From the NCBI RefSeq assembly GCF_900583165.1, contig NZ_UTKY01000076.1:124001-188000 (forward strand): DNA of 64,000 nt, given 5' to 3'. The translations under genes were made by a program, and so were the position numbers. This document shows positions 1 to 8,288 of this stretch, one piece after another (the first letter of the stretch is position 1; each line of letters starts with the position of its first letter). A model generated the notes under the pieces. It had not been told where the DNA came from and ran no database searches. It saw only the letters and a list, made by a program, of their open reading frames with translations. Source of the DNA: Pseudomonas viridiflava (lineage in GTDB: Bacteria; Pseudomonadota; Gammaproteobacteria; Pseudomonadales; Pseudomonadaceae).

Positions 1-17
1 CGCCACAGGATCGCCCC

Positions 18-548
18 ATGAAAACCGCCCTCGTCGAACTCATCAGTAAAATCAGCGCCGGCGTCATGGGCGAGGACGAGGTGGCGCGCATCGCCGACGA
101 AGCGGCCCAGGCCTACGCCGACCCGGTGGCGTTTCTGGCGGCGAATCCGGATATCAACTACGACGACACCTTCCCGATCCCGTTGGGTGAATGGGTGGTG
201 GTCGGTAGCCTGCCTGACACCGTGTTGTTCCAAGCCGACTCTTACGGCGATCTGTTTGCGCAGATCGTTGCCTCATTCGGCCCCGGCGTGGCGTTCAACC
301 TCAAGCCCAAGCAACTGGCCAAAACCGAAGACCTGACGGCGCTCAACCGCATTCAGATCCAGATGAGCGCACTCAGCCCGGAAGACGGCGGCTATGTACT
401 GCTCAACTTCAGCCAACCGCTGGACGATGAGATTCAGGCGGTGCTGGTCTACGGCAATGACCTGTCGCGGGTGGTGGAGTTGTGTACCGAAGTCGGCGTA
501 AAGGGCGAACCGTCGTTGGAAGCCCTGCGAATCGCCCTACACGTTTGA
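18..548 (+). CDS. Conserved hypothetical protein, 176 aa
   Basis: I do not recognise a family for this protein. It is predicted soluble: no signal peptide or membrane segment is visible. It starts with a helical stretch (residues 1-45) followed by an acidic mixed region. The ATG lies 6 nt after an AGGA ribosome site, so the gene appears complete despite sitting at the window edge. Composition is GC-rich like its neighbours, which suggests a resident gene. It is followed 68 nt later by a small membrane protein gene on the same strand, but no functional link can be read. Function unknown. Confidence 0.7.
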   Translation: MKTALVELISKISAGVMGEDEVARIADEAAQAYADPVAFLAANPDINYDDTFPIPLGEWVVVGSLPDTVLFQADSYGDLFAQIVASFGPGVAFNLKPKQLAKTEDLTALNRIQIQMSALSPEDGGYVLLNFSQPLDDEIQAVLVYGNDLSRVVELCTEVGVKGEPSLEALRIALHV

Positions 549-616
549 AATAAAACGGAACCCCCGCCAGGGCTGACTATCCTACAAGTGCATGCCCTCA
601 CTTTAGGAGCGACACC

Positions 617-808
617 ATGGGTTCTACGTTTAATGGCCTGATCGGGCTGATCATCCTGGCGCTGGATATCTGGGCGATCATCAACGTGTTCAAAAGCGGC
701 GCGAGTACAGGCGCCAAGGTGTTGTGGATCTTGCTGATCCTGCTGTTGCCGGTGTTGGGCCTGATTATCTGGGCGATTGCCGGGCCGCGGGGTAATGTGC
801 GGATTTGA
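617..808 (+). CDS. Small PLDc_N-type membrane protein, 63 aa
   Basis: The protein has two hydrophobic helices (about residues 5-26 and 33-56) joined by a short basic/polar loop, followed by a WAIAGPRG-like tail. This matches the phospholipase D-nuclease N-terminal domain family (PLDc_N), which also exists as stand-alone small inner-membrane proteins with no catalytic part. A clear TAGGAG ribosome site precedes the ATG at 617. The role is unknown; in full cardiolipin synthases this segment is only the membrane anchor. It is short but well supported by the ribosome site and the family-like pattern. Confidence 0.8.
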   Translation: MGSTFNGLIGLIILALDIWAIINVFKSGASTGAKVLWILLILLLPVLGLIIWAIAGPRGNVRI

Positions 809-1169
809 CGGTTCCACCCAATCTGAAGCAAGCACAGTCAATGTGAGAGGGGGCTTGCTCCCGATAGCGGTTGGTCAGTGACAGATGCATTGACTGAACC
901 ACTGCGGTCGGGAGCAAGCCCCCTCCCACATGGGTTCTGCGTACACCGGTAAGATTTGTGTTTCGAAATATTCGCTGTACATAATTTTCACATCCCATCC
1001 AAGACAATTCCCCGGCTTTATTCCCCTCCCAAGGCTCTATCTCAAGTGCCACTCATGGCGGGGCAGGCGCGCGCGCTCAGTAATTAATAGCCTTGCTGGC
1101 ATTGATCGGGCACCATTCGCGCCACCGCACTATTTCGAAACTTAAACCTCCAATGGGTCCTGAAACGAC
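809..1169. other. Intergenic region with a REPIN
   Basis: This stretch holds the inverted REP doublet at 841-931. The remainder (932-1169) is more AT-rich and leads into the sulfatase gene at 1170. I see no further gene, tRNA or convincing terminator there. Confidence 0.5.
841..931. repeat. REPIN (inverted pair of REP elements)
   Basis: Two REP sequences face each other. The left arm reads AGGGGGCTTGCTCCCGATAG and the right arm is close to its reverse complement (TCGGGAGCAAGCCCCCTCCC), separated by about 35 nt. The same arms recur at 20148-20239 and 53454-53548, so this is a dispersed family in this genome. Confidence 0.9.
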
Positions 1170-3257
1170 ATGGCAAACCCGGACGCCCTGAATCAGCAGC
1201 GAGCCTCAAATCGCCTGCTGCAACCGACCGTCAAATCCCATCTGGCCTACACACTGCTCTGCGCACTGGTCATGATGGTGATGTTCTCCCTGCTGCGCCT
1301 GGCGCTGCTGGTTTACAACCGTGAGATGATCCTCGACACGCCGGCCTCGACCTTCCTTGAAGCGTTCGCCAACGGCCTGCGCCTGGACCTGCGCCTGGTG
1401 GTGTACCTGCTCATCCCGTTGCTGCTGGCACTGTTCAGCGTGCGGGCGATGGCCGCGCGTGGGCTCTTTCGTTTCTGGCTGACCCTCGCCTCCAGCATTG
1501 CCCTGTTCCTGGGCTTGATGGAAATGGACTTCTACCGCGAGTTCCACCAGCGCCTCAACGGCTTGGTGTTCCAGTACGTGAAGGAAGATCCGAAAACCGT
1601 GATGAGCATGCTCTGGTACGGTTTCCCGGTGGTGCGCTACCTGCTGGCCTGGGCCGTGGGCACGCTGATCTTGAGCATCGCGTTCAAAGGCGCCGACCGT
1701 GCCACCCGCCCACGTGGCCCGTTCAGCGGTGGCAGCATTGGCACCCGCCAAGTGGCCCCGTGGTACAGCCGCATTGCGGTGTTTGTGGTCTGCCTGCTGA
1801 TCGCCGTGGTCGCCGCCCGTGGCACCCTGCGCCAAGGCCCGCCGCTGCGTTGGGGTGACGTGTACACCACCGATTCGAACTTCGCCAACCAGTTGGGCCT
1901 CAATGGCACGCTGTCGTTGGTCGGTGCTGCCAAGGCGCGTTTCTCTGAGCATCGCGACAACGTATGGAAAGCGACCCTGGACCAGCCGCTGGCCACCCAG
2001 ACCGTACGCGACATGTTGCTGCTGCCGTCGGAAAAACTCGTCGATAGCGACATTGCCGCCGTGCGCCGCGAGTTCACGCCCCCGGCCGAGAAAACCCTGC
2101 CGATCAAGAACGTGGTCGTGATCCTGATGGAGAGCTTCGCCGGTCATTCGGTAGGCGCCCTGGGCCGCCCTGGCAACATCACGCCGTACTTCGACAAACT
2201 GTCCAAGGAAGGCCTGCTGTTCGACCGCTTCTTTTCCAACGGCACCCACACCCATCAGGGTATGTTTGCCACCATGGCCTGCTTCCCGAACCTGCCGGCG
2301 TTTGAATACCTGATGCAGACACCGGAAGGCAGCCATAAACTGTCGGGCCTGCCGCAGTTGCTCAGCGCGCGTGATTTCGACGACGTGTATGTCTACAACG
2401 GCGACTTCGCCTGGGATAACCAGTCGGGCTTCTTCAGCAACCAGGGCATGACCAACTTCATCGGCCGCAACGACTTCGTTGACCCGGTGTTCTCCGACCC
2501 GACGTGGGGCGTGTCCGACCAGGACATGTTCAACCGTGGCCTCGAAGAGCTGAAGGCGCGTGAAGGCGGCAAGCCGTTCTACGCGCTGTTGCAAACCCTG
2601 TCCAACCACACCCCGTACGCGCTGCCGACGCCATTGCCGGTGGAGAAAGTCACCGACCGTGGCAGCCTCAACGAGCATTTGACGGCCATGCGCTACTCCG
2701 ACTGGGCCCTGGGCCAGTTCTTTGAAAAGGCCCGCAAGGAACCGTACTTCAATGAAACCCTGTTTGTGATCGTGGGCGACCACGGCTTCGGCAATGAACA
2801 GCAGATCACCGAAATGGACCTGGGCCGTTTCAACGTGCCGATGCTGATGATTGCACCGGGCATGCAGGAGAAGTTCGGCGAGCGAGACCACACCGTGGGT
2901 ACGCAGATCGATATCGTACCGACCATCATGGGCCGCCTCGGTGGCGACACTCTGCACCAGTGCTGGGGCCGTGACCTGCTGAACTTGCCGGAAGTCGATA
3001 AAGGCTTTGGCGTGATCAAGCCATCGGGCAGCGACCAGACCGTAGCGCTGGTGACTGCTGATCGCATCCTGGTGCTGCCAAAGGAAATGCCACCCAAGTT
3101 GTGGCAATACGAGCTGGGCGCCAATCCAACCGGCAAGGTGATCTCTGAATCGCCGGACGAGCCGGCGTTGAAGCAGAAACTTGAGTCGTTCCTGCAGACC
3201 GCCACCAAGAGCCTATTGGACAACACCGCCGGTGTGGTCAACGGTAAGCCGGACTAA
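1170..3257 (+). CDS. LTA synthase family / phosphoglycerol transferase-like sulfatase
   Basis: A 695-aa inner-membrane enzyme. About five hydrophobic segments occupy the first 220 residues (near 24-48, 75-92, 100-118, 150-172, 200-218). An alkaline phosphatase/sulfatase-fold domain facing the periplasm follows. It opens with NVVVILMESFAG (from residue 314), has a GTHTHQG nucleophile region (358-364, with Thr in place of the sulfatase Cys/Ser) and a metal-binding GDHGFG (Asp537, His538). Relatives transfer phosphoglycerol from phosphatidylglycerol to lipoteichoic acid or, in Gram-negatives, to periplasmic glucans (OpgB-like). The latter is more plausible here, but the acceptor cannot be read. 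It is a single gene closed by a strong hairpin terminator at 3270-3300. Confidence 0.88.
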   Translation: MANPDALNQQRASNRLLQPTVKSHLAYTLLCALVMMVMFSLLRLALLVYNREMILDTPASTFLEAFANGLRLDLRLVVYLLIPLLLALFSVRAMAARGLFRFWLTLASSIALFLGLMEMDFYREFHQRLNGLVFQYVKEDPKTVMSMLWYGFPVVRYLLAWAVGTLILSIAFKGADRATRPRGPFSGGSIGTRQVAPWYSRIAVFVVCLLIAVVAARGTLRQGPPLRWGDVYTTDSNFANQLGLNGTLSLVGAAKARFSEHRDNVWKATLDQPLATQTVRDMLLLPSEKLVDSDIAAVRREFTPPAEKTLPIKNVVVILMESFAGHSVGALGRPGNITPYFDKLSKEGLLFDRFFSNGTHTHQGMFATMACFPNLPAFEYLMQTPEGSHKLSGLPQLLSARDFDDVYVYNGDFAWDNQSGFFSNQGMTNFIGRNDFVDPVFSDPTWGVSDQDMFNRGLEELKAREGGKPFYALLQTLSNHTPYALPTPLPVEKVTDRGSLNEHLTAMRYSDWALGQFFEKARKEPYFNETLFVIVGDHGFGNEQQITEMDLGRFNVPMLMIAPGMQEKFGERDHTVGTQIDIVPTIMGRLGGDTLHQCWGRDLLNLPEVDKGFGVIKPSGSDQTVALVTADRILVLPKEMPPKLWQYELGANPTGKVISESPDEPALKQKLESFLQTATKSLLDNTAGVVNGKPD

Positions 3258-3269
3258 CTAACCGGCAAT

Positions 3270-3300
3270 AAAAAAGAGGCCTCTAGAGGCCTCTTTTTTT
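3270..3300. terminator. Rho-independent terminator
   Basis: The stem AAAAAAGAGGCC...GGCCTCTTTTTT is nearly perfectly symmetric around TCTAGA and ends in a T run on both strands. It can serve the sulfatase gene on the plus strand and the small DUF3309 gene arriving from the minus strand. Confidence 0.93.
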
Positions 3301-3309
3301 GCGCGGCTT

Positions 3310-3462
3310 TTATATGCGGCCGAGCAACAACAACACCAGCAGTACCACCAGAATTACACCGAGAATGCCCGACGGGCCATAGCCCCAGTTACGGGAGTGC
3401 GGGAATACCGGCAGGCCACCGACCAGCAGGAGGATCAGGATAATGATCAGAATCAGGCTCAT
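3310..3462 (-). CDS. DUF3309 small hydrophobic protein, 50 aa
   Basis: A 50-residue protein that is almost entirely membrane: MSLILIIILILLLVGGLP, then a polar turn PHSRNWGYGPSG, then a second hydrophobic helix ending LLLLGRI. This two-helix layout around an aromatic/Pro-Gly turn is the DUF3309 pattern found widely in proteobacteria. An AAGGAAAG ribosome site precedes the start. The gene converges on the sulfatase gene and shares its bidirectional terminator. Function unknown; stress-related roles have been suggested for similar small proteins, but nothing in this sequence shows it. Confidence 0.85.
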   Translation of the reverse strand: MSLILIIILILLLVGGLPVFPHSRNWGYGPSGILGVILVVLLVLLLLGRI

Positions 3463-3781
3463 AGTTTTCTTTCCTTGTAGGCCTTCTGCAAAGACCGGTT
3501 ATTAAACGATAGGCCTGCGCGTTAAATCACAGACGCCTTAACAACTCCGACCTTGGTACTTTGCAGAAAATTCCTTATTTTTTTTCAAGTCATTAACAAA
3601 CTTACTTATTTCTTTTAATGCGCAGCGCTAGTTGAAAAAGATTGAACTTAGGCTATGCGCGAGCATCCGACCTGCCCGCGAGTTTGCCCAAGGCATTCAT
3701 CATTCTGATGGTGCGTGGGTGTGAGAAAAACCTTCGCTACACTGCCGATCACTTCTTCTGTGAACCACAAGGCTACTTCCT
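3463..3781. other. AT-rich intergenic region
   Basis: This is a divergent promoter region between the DUF3309 gene and the SDR gene. Positions 3540-3640 are AT-rich with T runs, consistent with promoters, but I could not settle on a -35/-10 pair. No gene was seen. Confidence 0.4.
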
Positions 3782-4597
3782 ATGCAAAATCGCATGATGA
3801 TCACTGGCGCCGGGTCCGGCCTGGGTCGTGAAATCGCTCTGCGCTGGGCCCGCGAGGGTTGGCAGTTGGCATTGTCGGATGTCAGCGAAGCGGGTCTGCA
3901 GGAAACCCTCAAAATGGTTCGCGAGGCCGGTGGTGATGGCTTTACCCAGCGCTGCGATGTGCGCGACTACAGCCAGCTCACCGCGTTTGCCCAAGCCTGT
4001 GAAGTGAAGTTGGGTGGCATCGACGTGATCGTCAACAATGCCGGCGTGGCCTCGGGCGGGTTCTTTGCCGAATTGTCGCTGGAAGACTGGGACTGGCAGA
4101 TCGCGATCAACCTGATGGGTGTGGTAAAGGGCTGCAAAGCGTTCCTGCCACTGCTGGAAAAGAGCAAGGGCCGCATCATCAACATCGCCTCCATGGCAGC
4201 ACTGATGCAGGGCCCGGCCATGAGCAACTACAACGTGGCCAAGGCCGGGGTGGTGGCGCTGTCCGAGAGTTTGCTGGTGGAGCTCAAGCAGCAGGAAGTC
4301 GGCGTGCACGTGGTGTGCCCATCGTTCTTCCAGACCAACCTGCTGGACTCGTTCCGCGGCCCGACGCCAGCCATGAAAGCGCAGGTGGGCAAGTTGCTGG
4401 AGAGTTCGCCGATCACGGCGGCAGATATTGCCGATTACATCTACCAGCGAGTGGCCGAGGGCGAATTCATGATCCTGCCCCACGAACAGGGGCGGATGGC
4501 GTGGGCGTTGAAGCAGAAAAACCCGCAGCTGCTCTATGACGAGATGACCAGCATGGCCGACAAGATGCGGGCCAAGGCCCAGGCTGCGAAGGCCTGA
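3782..4597 (+). CDS. SDR family oxidoreductase
   Basis: A 271-aa classical short-chain dehydrogenase/reductase. It has the Rossmann cofactor motif TGAGSGLG (residues 8-15), NNAG (85-88) and the catalytic YxxxK (Tyr150, Lys154) with a preceding IASMAAL serine. An Asp near residue 38 after the second strand (LSDVSE) suggests a preference for NAD(H). The C-terminal substrate region is not diagnostic, so the substrate is unknown. It has its own transcription unit, with a perfect REP hairpin just downstream at 4612-4645 that may end the transcript. Family assignment is certain; a specific reaction is not. Confidence 0.92.
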   Translation: MQNRMMITGAGSGLGREIALRWAREGWQLALSDVSEAGLQETLKMVREAGGDGFTQRCDVRDYSQLTAFAQACEVKLGGIDVIVNNAGVASGGFFAELSLEDWDWQIAINLMGVVKGCKAFLPLLEKSKGRIINIASMAALMQGPAMSNYNVAKAGVVALSESLLVELKQQEVGVHVVCPSFFQTNLLDSFRGPTPAMKAQVGKLLESSPITAADIADYIYQRVAEGEFMILPHEQGRMAWALKQKNPQLLYDEMTSMADKMRAKAQAAKA

Positions 4598-4611
4598 GGT
4601 AACACCGGAAT

Positions 4612-4645
4612 AAATGTGGGAGGGGGCAAGCCCCCTCCCACATTT
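4612..4645. repeat. Single REP palindrome, possible terminator
   Basis: A perfect 16-bp stem, AAATGTGGGAGGGGGC with its complement, encloses only a 2-nt loop, 14 nt after the SDR stop codon. It belongs to the GTGGGAGGGGGC REP family found elsewhere in the window. Such a hairpin could stabilise or end the mRNA, though there is no long T run. Confidence 0.85.
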
Positions 4646-4774
4646 GGTTATGTGATCTGTCAGTAAAGTTACCTGTCGGCGTGGGTTTTACCTGAATTCA
4701 TCGCAAGGCATTGATAGCTCCCACCCCCAACGCGCATGGTCGAAGTCCTTTCACTGTTAAAAAGGACAACCGCC

Positions 4775-4978
4775 ATGCTGGTCTTAAGCCGCGCCGTAGG
4801 CGAAGCCATTTCCATCGGCGATGACATCGCCGTGCACATCCTTGAGTTGAACGGTAACCAGGTGAAATTCGGCGTTGAAGCGCCAGCCGGGGTGCATGTG
4901 CACCGTGCCGAGGTTCACCAGAAGATGCTCGATCGCCAGGGCGCCGTCACCCATCCGGTGCAGGTACCCAACCTCTAG
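4775..4978 (+). CDS. csrA: CsrA/RsmA-family translational regulator
   Basis: A 67-aa RNA-binding regulator of the CsrA family. It begins MLVLSRAVGEAISIGDD and keeps the residues that contact GGA motifs in target mRNAs (Leu4, Arg6 and the VHRAE segment holding the second key Arg). It differs from canonical RsmA and carries a C-terminal tail (about residues 56-67). It is therefore probably one of the extra Rsm paralogues of fluorescent pseudomonads (RsmI-like) rather than the main RsmA. The start at 4775 is fixed by AAAGGA upstream and by family alignment; an earlier in-frame ATG at 4736 would add 13 residues that do not fit the family. Next gene yheU converges with a 4-nt gap. Confidence 0.9.
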   Translation: MLVLSRAVGEAISIGDDIAVHILELNGNQVKFGVEAPAGVHVHRAEVHQKMLDRQGAVTHPVQVPNL

Positions 4979-4982
4979 CTCG

Positions 4983-5210
4983 TCAGTCGAACAGATGCTT
5001 GGGCACATCGTGCTTGAGCATCAATTGGCACTGCTCGCTCTCGGGGTCGAACACGATCAGGGCCTGGCCTTTGGTGAGTGCCTGGCGCACGCGCAATACG
5101 CGGGTTTCCAGCGGCGTGTCGTCGCCGTTGTCGGTGCCGTCACGGGTGACGAAGTCTTCGATAAGCCGCGTCAGGGTGTCGACTTCAAGTGCGTCGTAGG
5201 GGATCAGCAT
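4983..5210 (-). CDS. YheU family protein (UPF0270)
   Basis: A 75-aa protein matching the YheU/UPF0270 pattern: MLIPYDALEVDTLTRLIEDF, then VTRDGTDNG, then a conserved region around ALTKGQALIVFD. It is a small soluble protein without known biochemical function, broadly conserved in gammaproteobacteria. It is convergent with the csrA-like gene and sits just downstream of the NAGGN operon on the same strand (69 nt after its end). Confidence 0.9.
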   Translation of the reverse strand: MLIPYDALEVDTLTRLIEDFVTRDGTDNGDDTPLETRVLRVRQALTKGQALIVFDPESEQCQLMLKHDVPKHLFD

Positions 5211-5279
5211 ACAAGCCTCAGGTATTGGGTCCCGGCGATGCTACTGCGCCGGGGCCCTTGTTACCAGCAGTTGCCAGCC

Positions 5280-6464
5280 TCAGGATTTCTGGCCGACCAG
5301 GCTGTCCACCGACGGCACCCGGGTATCGCTCTCCATCTGCGTCTCGTGCTCGATCTGATGACTGAACCGATCCAATGACCCTTGTGCCGGCTGCGCGTCG
5401 CTGGCGAACACCGGTGGGCTGAGAATATAAGCACCCAGCAAGCGACTCAGCGCCGCCAGGCTATCGATATGGGTGCGCTCGTAACCGTGGGTCGCATCGC
5501 ACCCAAACGCCAGCAATGCCGTGCGGATATCGTGGCCGGCGGTCACCGCAGAGTGCGCATCGCTGAAGTAATAACGGAACAGGTCGCGCCGCACCGGCAG
5601 GTCGTTGTCTGAGGCCAGGCGCAGCAGGTGCCGTGACAAGTGATAGTCGTAGGGCCCGCCGGAATCCTGCATCGCCACGCTCACTGCATGCTCGCTGGAA
5701 TGCTGCCCGGGAGCGACCGGGGCAATGTCGATGCCGACAAATTCGCTGACGTCCCAGGGCAGGGCGGCGGCGGCACCACTGCCGGTTTCCTCGGTGATGG
5801 TGAACAGCGGGTGGCAGTCGATCAGCAAGGGCTCGCCGCTGTCGATGATCGCTTTGAGCGCGGCAAGCAGGGCGGCCACACCGGCCTTGTCGTCCAGGTG
5901 ACGGGCGCTGATATGCCCGCTCTCGGTGAACTCGGGCAATGGGTCGAAGGCCACGTAGTCGCCGACACTGATGCCCAACGAGTCGCAGTCGGCACGGGTG
6001 GCGCAGTAGGCGTCCAGGCGCAGTTCAACATGGTCCCAGCTCACCGGCATTTCATCCACGGCGGTATTGAACGCATGCCCGGAGGCCATCAACGGCAATA
6101 CGCTGCCACGGATCACGCCGTTATCGGTAAACAGGCTGACACGGCTGCCTTCGGCAAAGCGGCTCGACCAGCAACCCACGGGCGCCAAGGTCAGGCGGCC
6201 ATTGTCTTTGATTGCGCGTACGGCGGCGCCGATGGTGTCCAAATGCGCGGACACCGCACGGTCAGGGCTGTTTTTCTGACCCTTCAGGGTGGCGCGGATA
6301 GTACCGCGACGGGTCATTTCAAACGGAATACCCAGTTCTTCGAGGCGCTCGGCGACGTAGCGCACGATGGTATCGGTGAACCCGGTGGGGCTGGGAATGG
6401 CGAGCATTTCCAGCAGCACTTTTTGCAAGTAGTTGAGGTCCGGTTCGGGGATGGTTTGGCTCAT
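5280..6464 (-). CDS. M42 family peptidase of the NAGGN osmoprotectant system
   Basis: A 394-aa M42-type aminopeptidase/deacylase fold. Metal-binding motifs are visible in order: SAHLDTIGA, RHLDDKAGV, TEETGSG (acid/base Glu pair), GIDIAP and a C-terminal THGYERTHID histidine. In the NAGGN locus this gene accompanies the synthetase and amidotransferase and is thought to act in turnover or processing of the dipeptide; that role comes from context. The start at 6464 has an AGGAG site and begins MSQTIPEPDLNYLQ. An upstream in-frame start at 6536 lacks a ribosome site. It lies 87 nt downstream of the synthetase gene. Confidence 0.9.
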   Translation of the reverse strand: MSQTIPEPDLNYLQKVLLEMLAIPSPTGFTDTIVRYVAERLEELGIPFEMTRRGTIRATLKGQKNSPDRAVSAHLDTIGAAVRAIKDNGRLTLAPVGCWSSRFAEGSRVSLFTDNGVIRGSVLPLMASGHAFNTAVDEMPVSWDHVELRLDAYCATRADCDSLGISVGDYVAFDPLPEFTESGHISARHLDDKAGVAALLAALKAIIDSGEPLLIDCHPLFTITEETGSGAAAALPWDVSEFVGIDIAPVAPGQHSSEHAVSVAMQDSGGPYDYHLSRHLLRLASDNDLPVRRDLFRYYFSDAHSAVTAGHDIRTALLAFGCDATHGYERTHIDSLAALSRLLGAYILSPPVFASDAQPAQGSLDRFSHQIEHETQMESDTRVPSVDSLVGQKS

Positions 6465-6551
6465 AAAGACTCCTGTTGGCTTGTGTTTGGGTGGTGCCTG
6501 CACTGGCCCCCGATGGCGTCGGTGAGGGCACCCCATTTCTCAAGCGATCAG

Positions 6552-8285
6552 CTAACTGTGGGGAAACAACAAATCCACAAACCGCTCAGCCGTCGGCTGC
6601 GGCTCATGGTTGGCCAGGCCGGCCCGTTCGTTGGCTTCGATAAATACATACTCGGGTTGATCGGCGGCGGGCACCATCAGGTCCAGGCCGACCATGGGAA
6701 TGTCCAAGGCGCGGGCGGCGCGCACGGCGGCGTCCACCAGCGTGGGGTGCAGAATCGCCGTGACGTCCTCCAGGCAACCGCCGGTGTGCAGGTTTGCAGT
6801 GCGGCGTACAGCAAGGGTTTTGCCGCGGGGCAGGATGCTGTTGTAGTCGTAGCCGGCGGCCTGCAGGGTGCGCTCGGTTTCCGCATCCAGCGGGATTTTG
6901 CTCTCGCCGTCGGTGGCAGCCTGGCGTCGCCGGCTTTGGGCTTCAATCAGTGCACCGATGGAATGCTGGCCGTCGCCGGTGACTTCGGCCGGGCGACGAA
7001 TCGCAGCGGCGACCACCTCGAAACCGATCACCAGGATGCGCAGGTCGAGGCCTTCATGGAAACTTTCCAGCAACACGCGGCTGTCGAACTGGCGCGCCGC
7101 TTCAATCGCTTGCTGCACCTCTTCGATCGTCTGCAAATCCACCGCCACGCCCTGGCCTTGCTCACCGTCCAGTGGCTTGACAACGATGCGCTGATGCTCG
7201 TCGAGAAACTCGAGGTTGTCATCGGCGCTGCCCGCCAATTGCTGCGAGGGGAGTTTCAAACCGGCGGCCTTGAACACCTTGTGGGTCAGGCTTTTATCCT
7301 GGCACAGGGTCATGCTGATCGCGCTGGTCAAATCACTCAGCGATTCACGGCAACGCACGCGGCGCCCGCCGTGGCTCAGGGTAAACAGACCCGCGTCGGC
7401 GTCGTCCACCTGCACATCGATGCCGCGTCGATGCGCTTCTTCGACGATGATGCGCGCATAGGGGTTGAACCCCGCCTGCGGCCCTGGGCCAAGAAACAGC
7501 GGCTGATTGATCCCATTCTTGCGCTTGATCGCAAAGGTGGTCAGCGCCCGGAAGCCAAGCTTGGCATACAGGTTCTTGGCCTGGCGGTTGTCGTGCAATA
7601 CCGACAGGTCCAAGTAGCTCAAGCCGCGACTCATAAAATGCTCTACCAGGTGGCGCACCAATACTTCACCTACGCCTGGGCGCGTGCATTGCGGGTCGAC
7701 CGCCAGGCACCACAGGCTGCAACCGTTTTCCGGGTCATGAAAGGCTTTCTGGTGATTGAGCCCCATGACACTGCCGATCACCGCACCGCTGTCTTCATCT
7801 TCCGCCAGCCAGTACACCGGGCCACCTTGATGGCGCGGCGTGAGGCGTTCGGCATCGACGGGCAACATGCCACGGCCCTGATAGAGCTGATTGACCGCCA
7901 GCCAATCCGCCTCGGTTTGTACCCGGCGAATGCGAAAGCCGCGAAACACACGGGTCGCCGGGCGGTAGTCGGTGAACCACAGGCGCAGGGTATCGGAGGG
8001 GTCGAGGAACAACTGTTGCGGATCAATCCCCAGAATCTGCTGTGGCGCCGCCACGTACAGGGCGATGTCCCGTTCGCCGGCCTGCTCATTGAGCAACTCC
8101 TGGGCGAGGCTGGCAGGATCTGGGAAGGTATGGCCGATCAACAACCGGCCCCAACCGCAATGCACGGCAATCGGTTCAGCGCCCAGTGGGCTGCCATCTT
8201 CAGCCAGGCGGGCTTGCAGGCGCTCGTAGGTTGGCGCCTGGCCCTTGATTAAACGTTGGCTGTATGCCGCCGCAAGAGGTTTCAT
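6552..8285 (-). CDS. ngg: N-acetylglutaminylglutamine synthetase
   Basis: A 577-aa two-domain enzyme. A GNAT acetyltransferase domain lies about residues 110-260 (with LAVDPQCTRPGVGEVLV as the acetyl-CoA loop). An ATP-grasp ligase domain fills about 290-577 (VVKPLDGEQGQGV, VLLESFHEGLDLRILV and the metal-binding FIEANERAGL near the end). It N-acetylates and joins two glutamines to make N-acetylglutaminylglutamine, the precursor of the osmolyte NAGGN. It starts 3 nt after the stop of the amidotransferase gene, so the two are translationally coupled. The GNAT+ATP-grasp architecture and the neighbours make the assignment strong. Confidence 0.95.
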   Translation of the reverse strand: MKPLAAAYSQRLIKGQAPTYERLQARLAEDGSPLGAEPIAVHCGWGRLLIGHTFPDPASLAQELLNEQAGERDIALYVAAPQQILGIDPQQLFLDPSDTLRLWFTDYRPATRVFRGFRIRRVQTEADWLAVNQLYQGRGMLPVDAERLTPRHQGGPVYWLAEDEDSGAVIGSVMGLNHQKAFHDPENGCSLWCLAVDPQCTRPGVGEVLVRHLVEHFMSRGLSYLDLSVLHDNRQAKNLYAKLGFRALTTFAIKRKNGINQPLFLGPGPQAGFNPYARIIVEEAHRRGIDVQVDDADAGLFTLSHGGRRVRCRESLSDLTSAISMTLCQDKSLTHKVFKAAGLKLPSQQLAGSADDNLEFLDEHQRIVVKPLDGEQGQGVAVDLQTIEEVQQAIEAARQFDSRVLLESFHEGLDLRILVIGFEVVAAAIRRPAEVTGDGQHSIGALIEAQSRRRQAATDGESKIPLDAETERTLQAAGYDYNSILPRGKTLAVRRTANLHTGGCLEDVTAILHPTLVDAAVRAARALDIPMVGLDLMVPAADQPEYVFIEANERAGLANHEPQPTAERFVDLLFPHS

Positions 8286-8288
8286 CGA

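Noticed and set aside
1206..3107. Long minus-strand frame of 633 codons opposite the sulfatase gene
   Set aside because: His/Gln/Arg-rich composition and no family likeness mark it as the shadow of a GC-rich gene on the plus strand.
5640..8252. Long plus-strand frame of 870 codons across the NAGGN operon
   Set aside because: It runs opposite two well-supported genes, has no recognisable domain and is an artefact of high GC.
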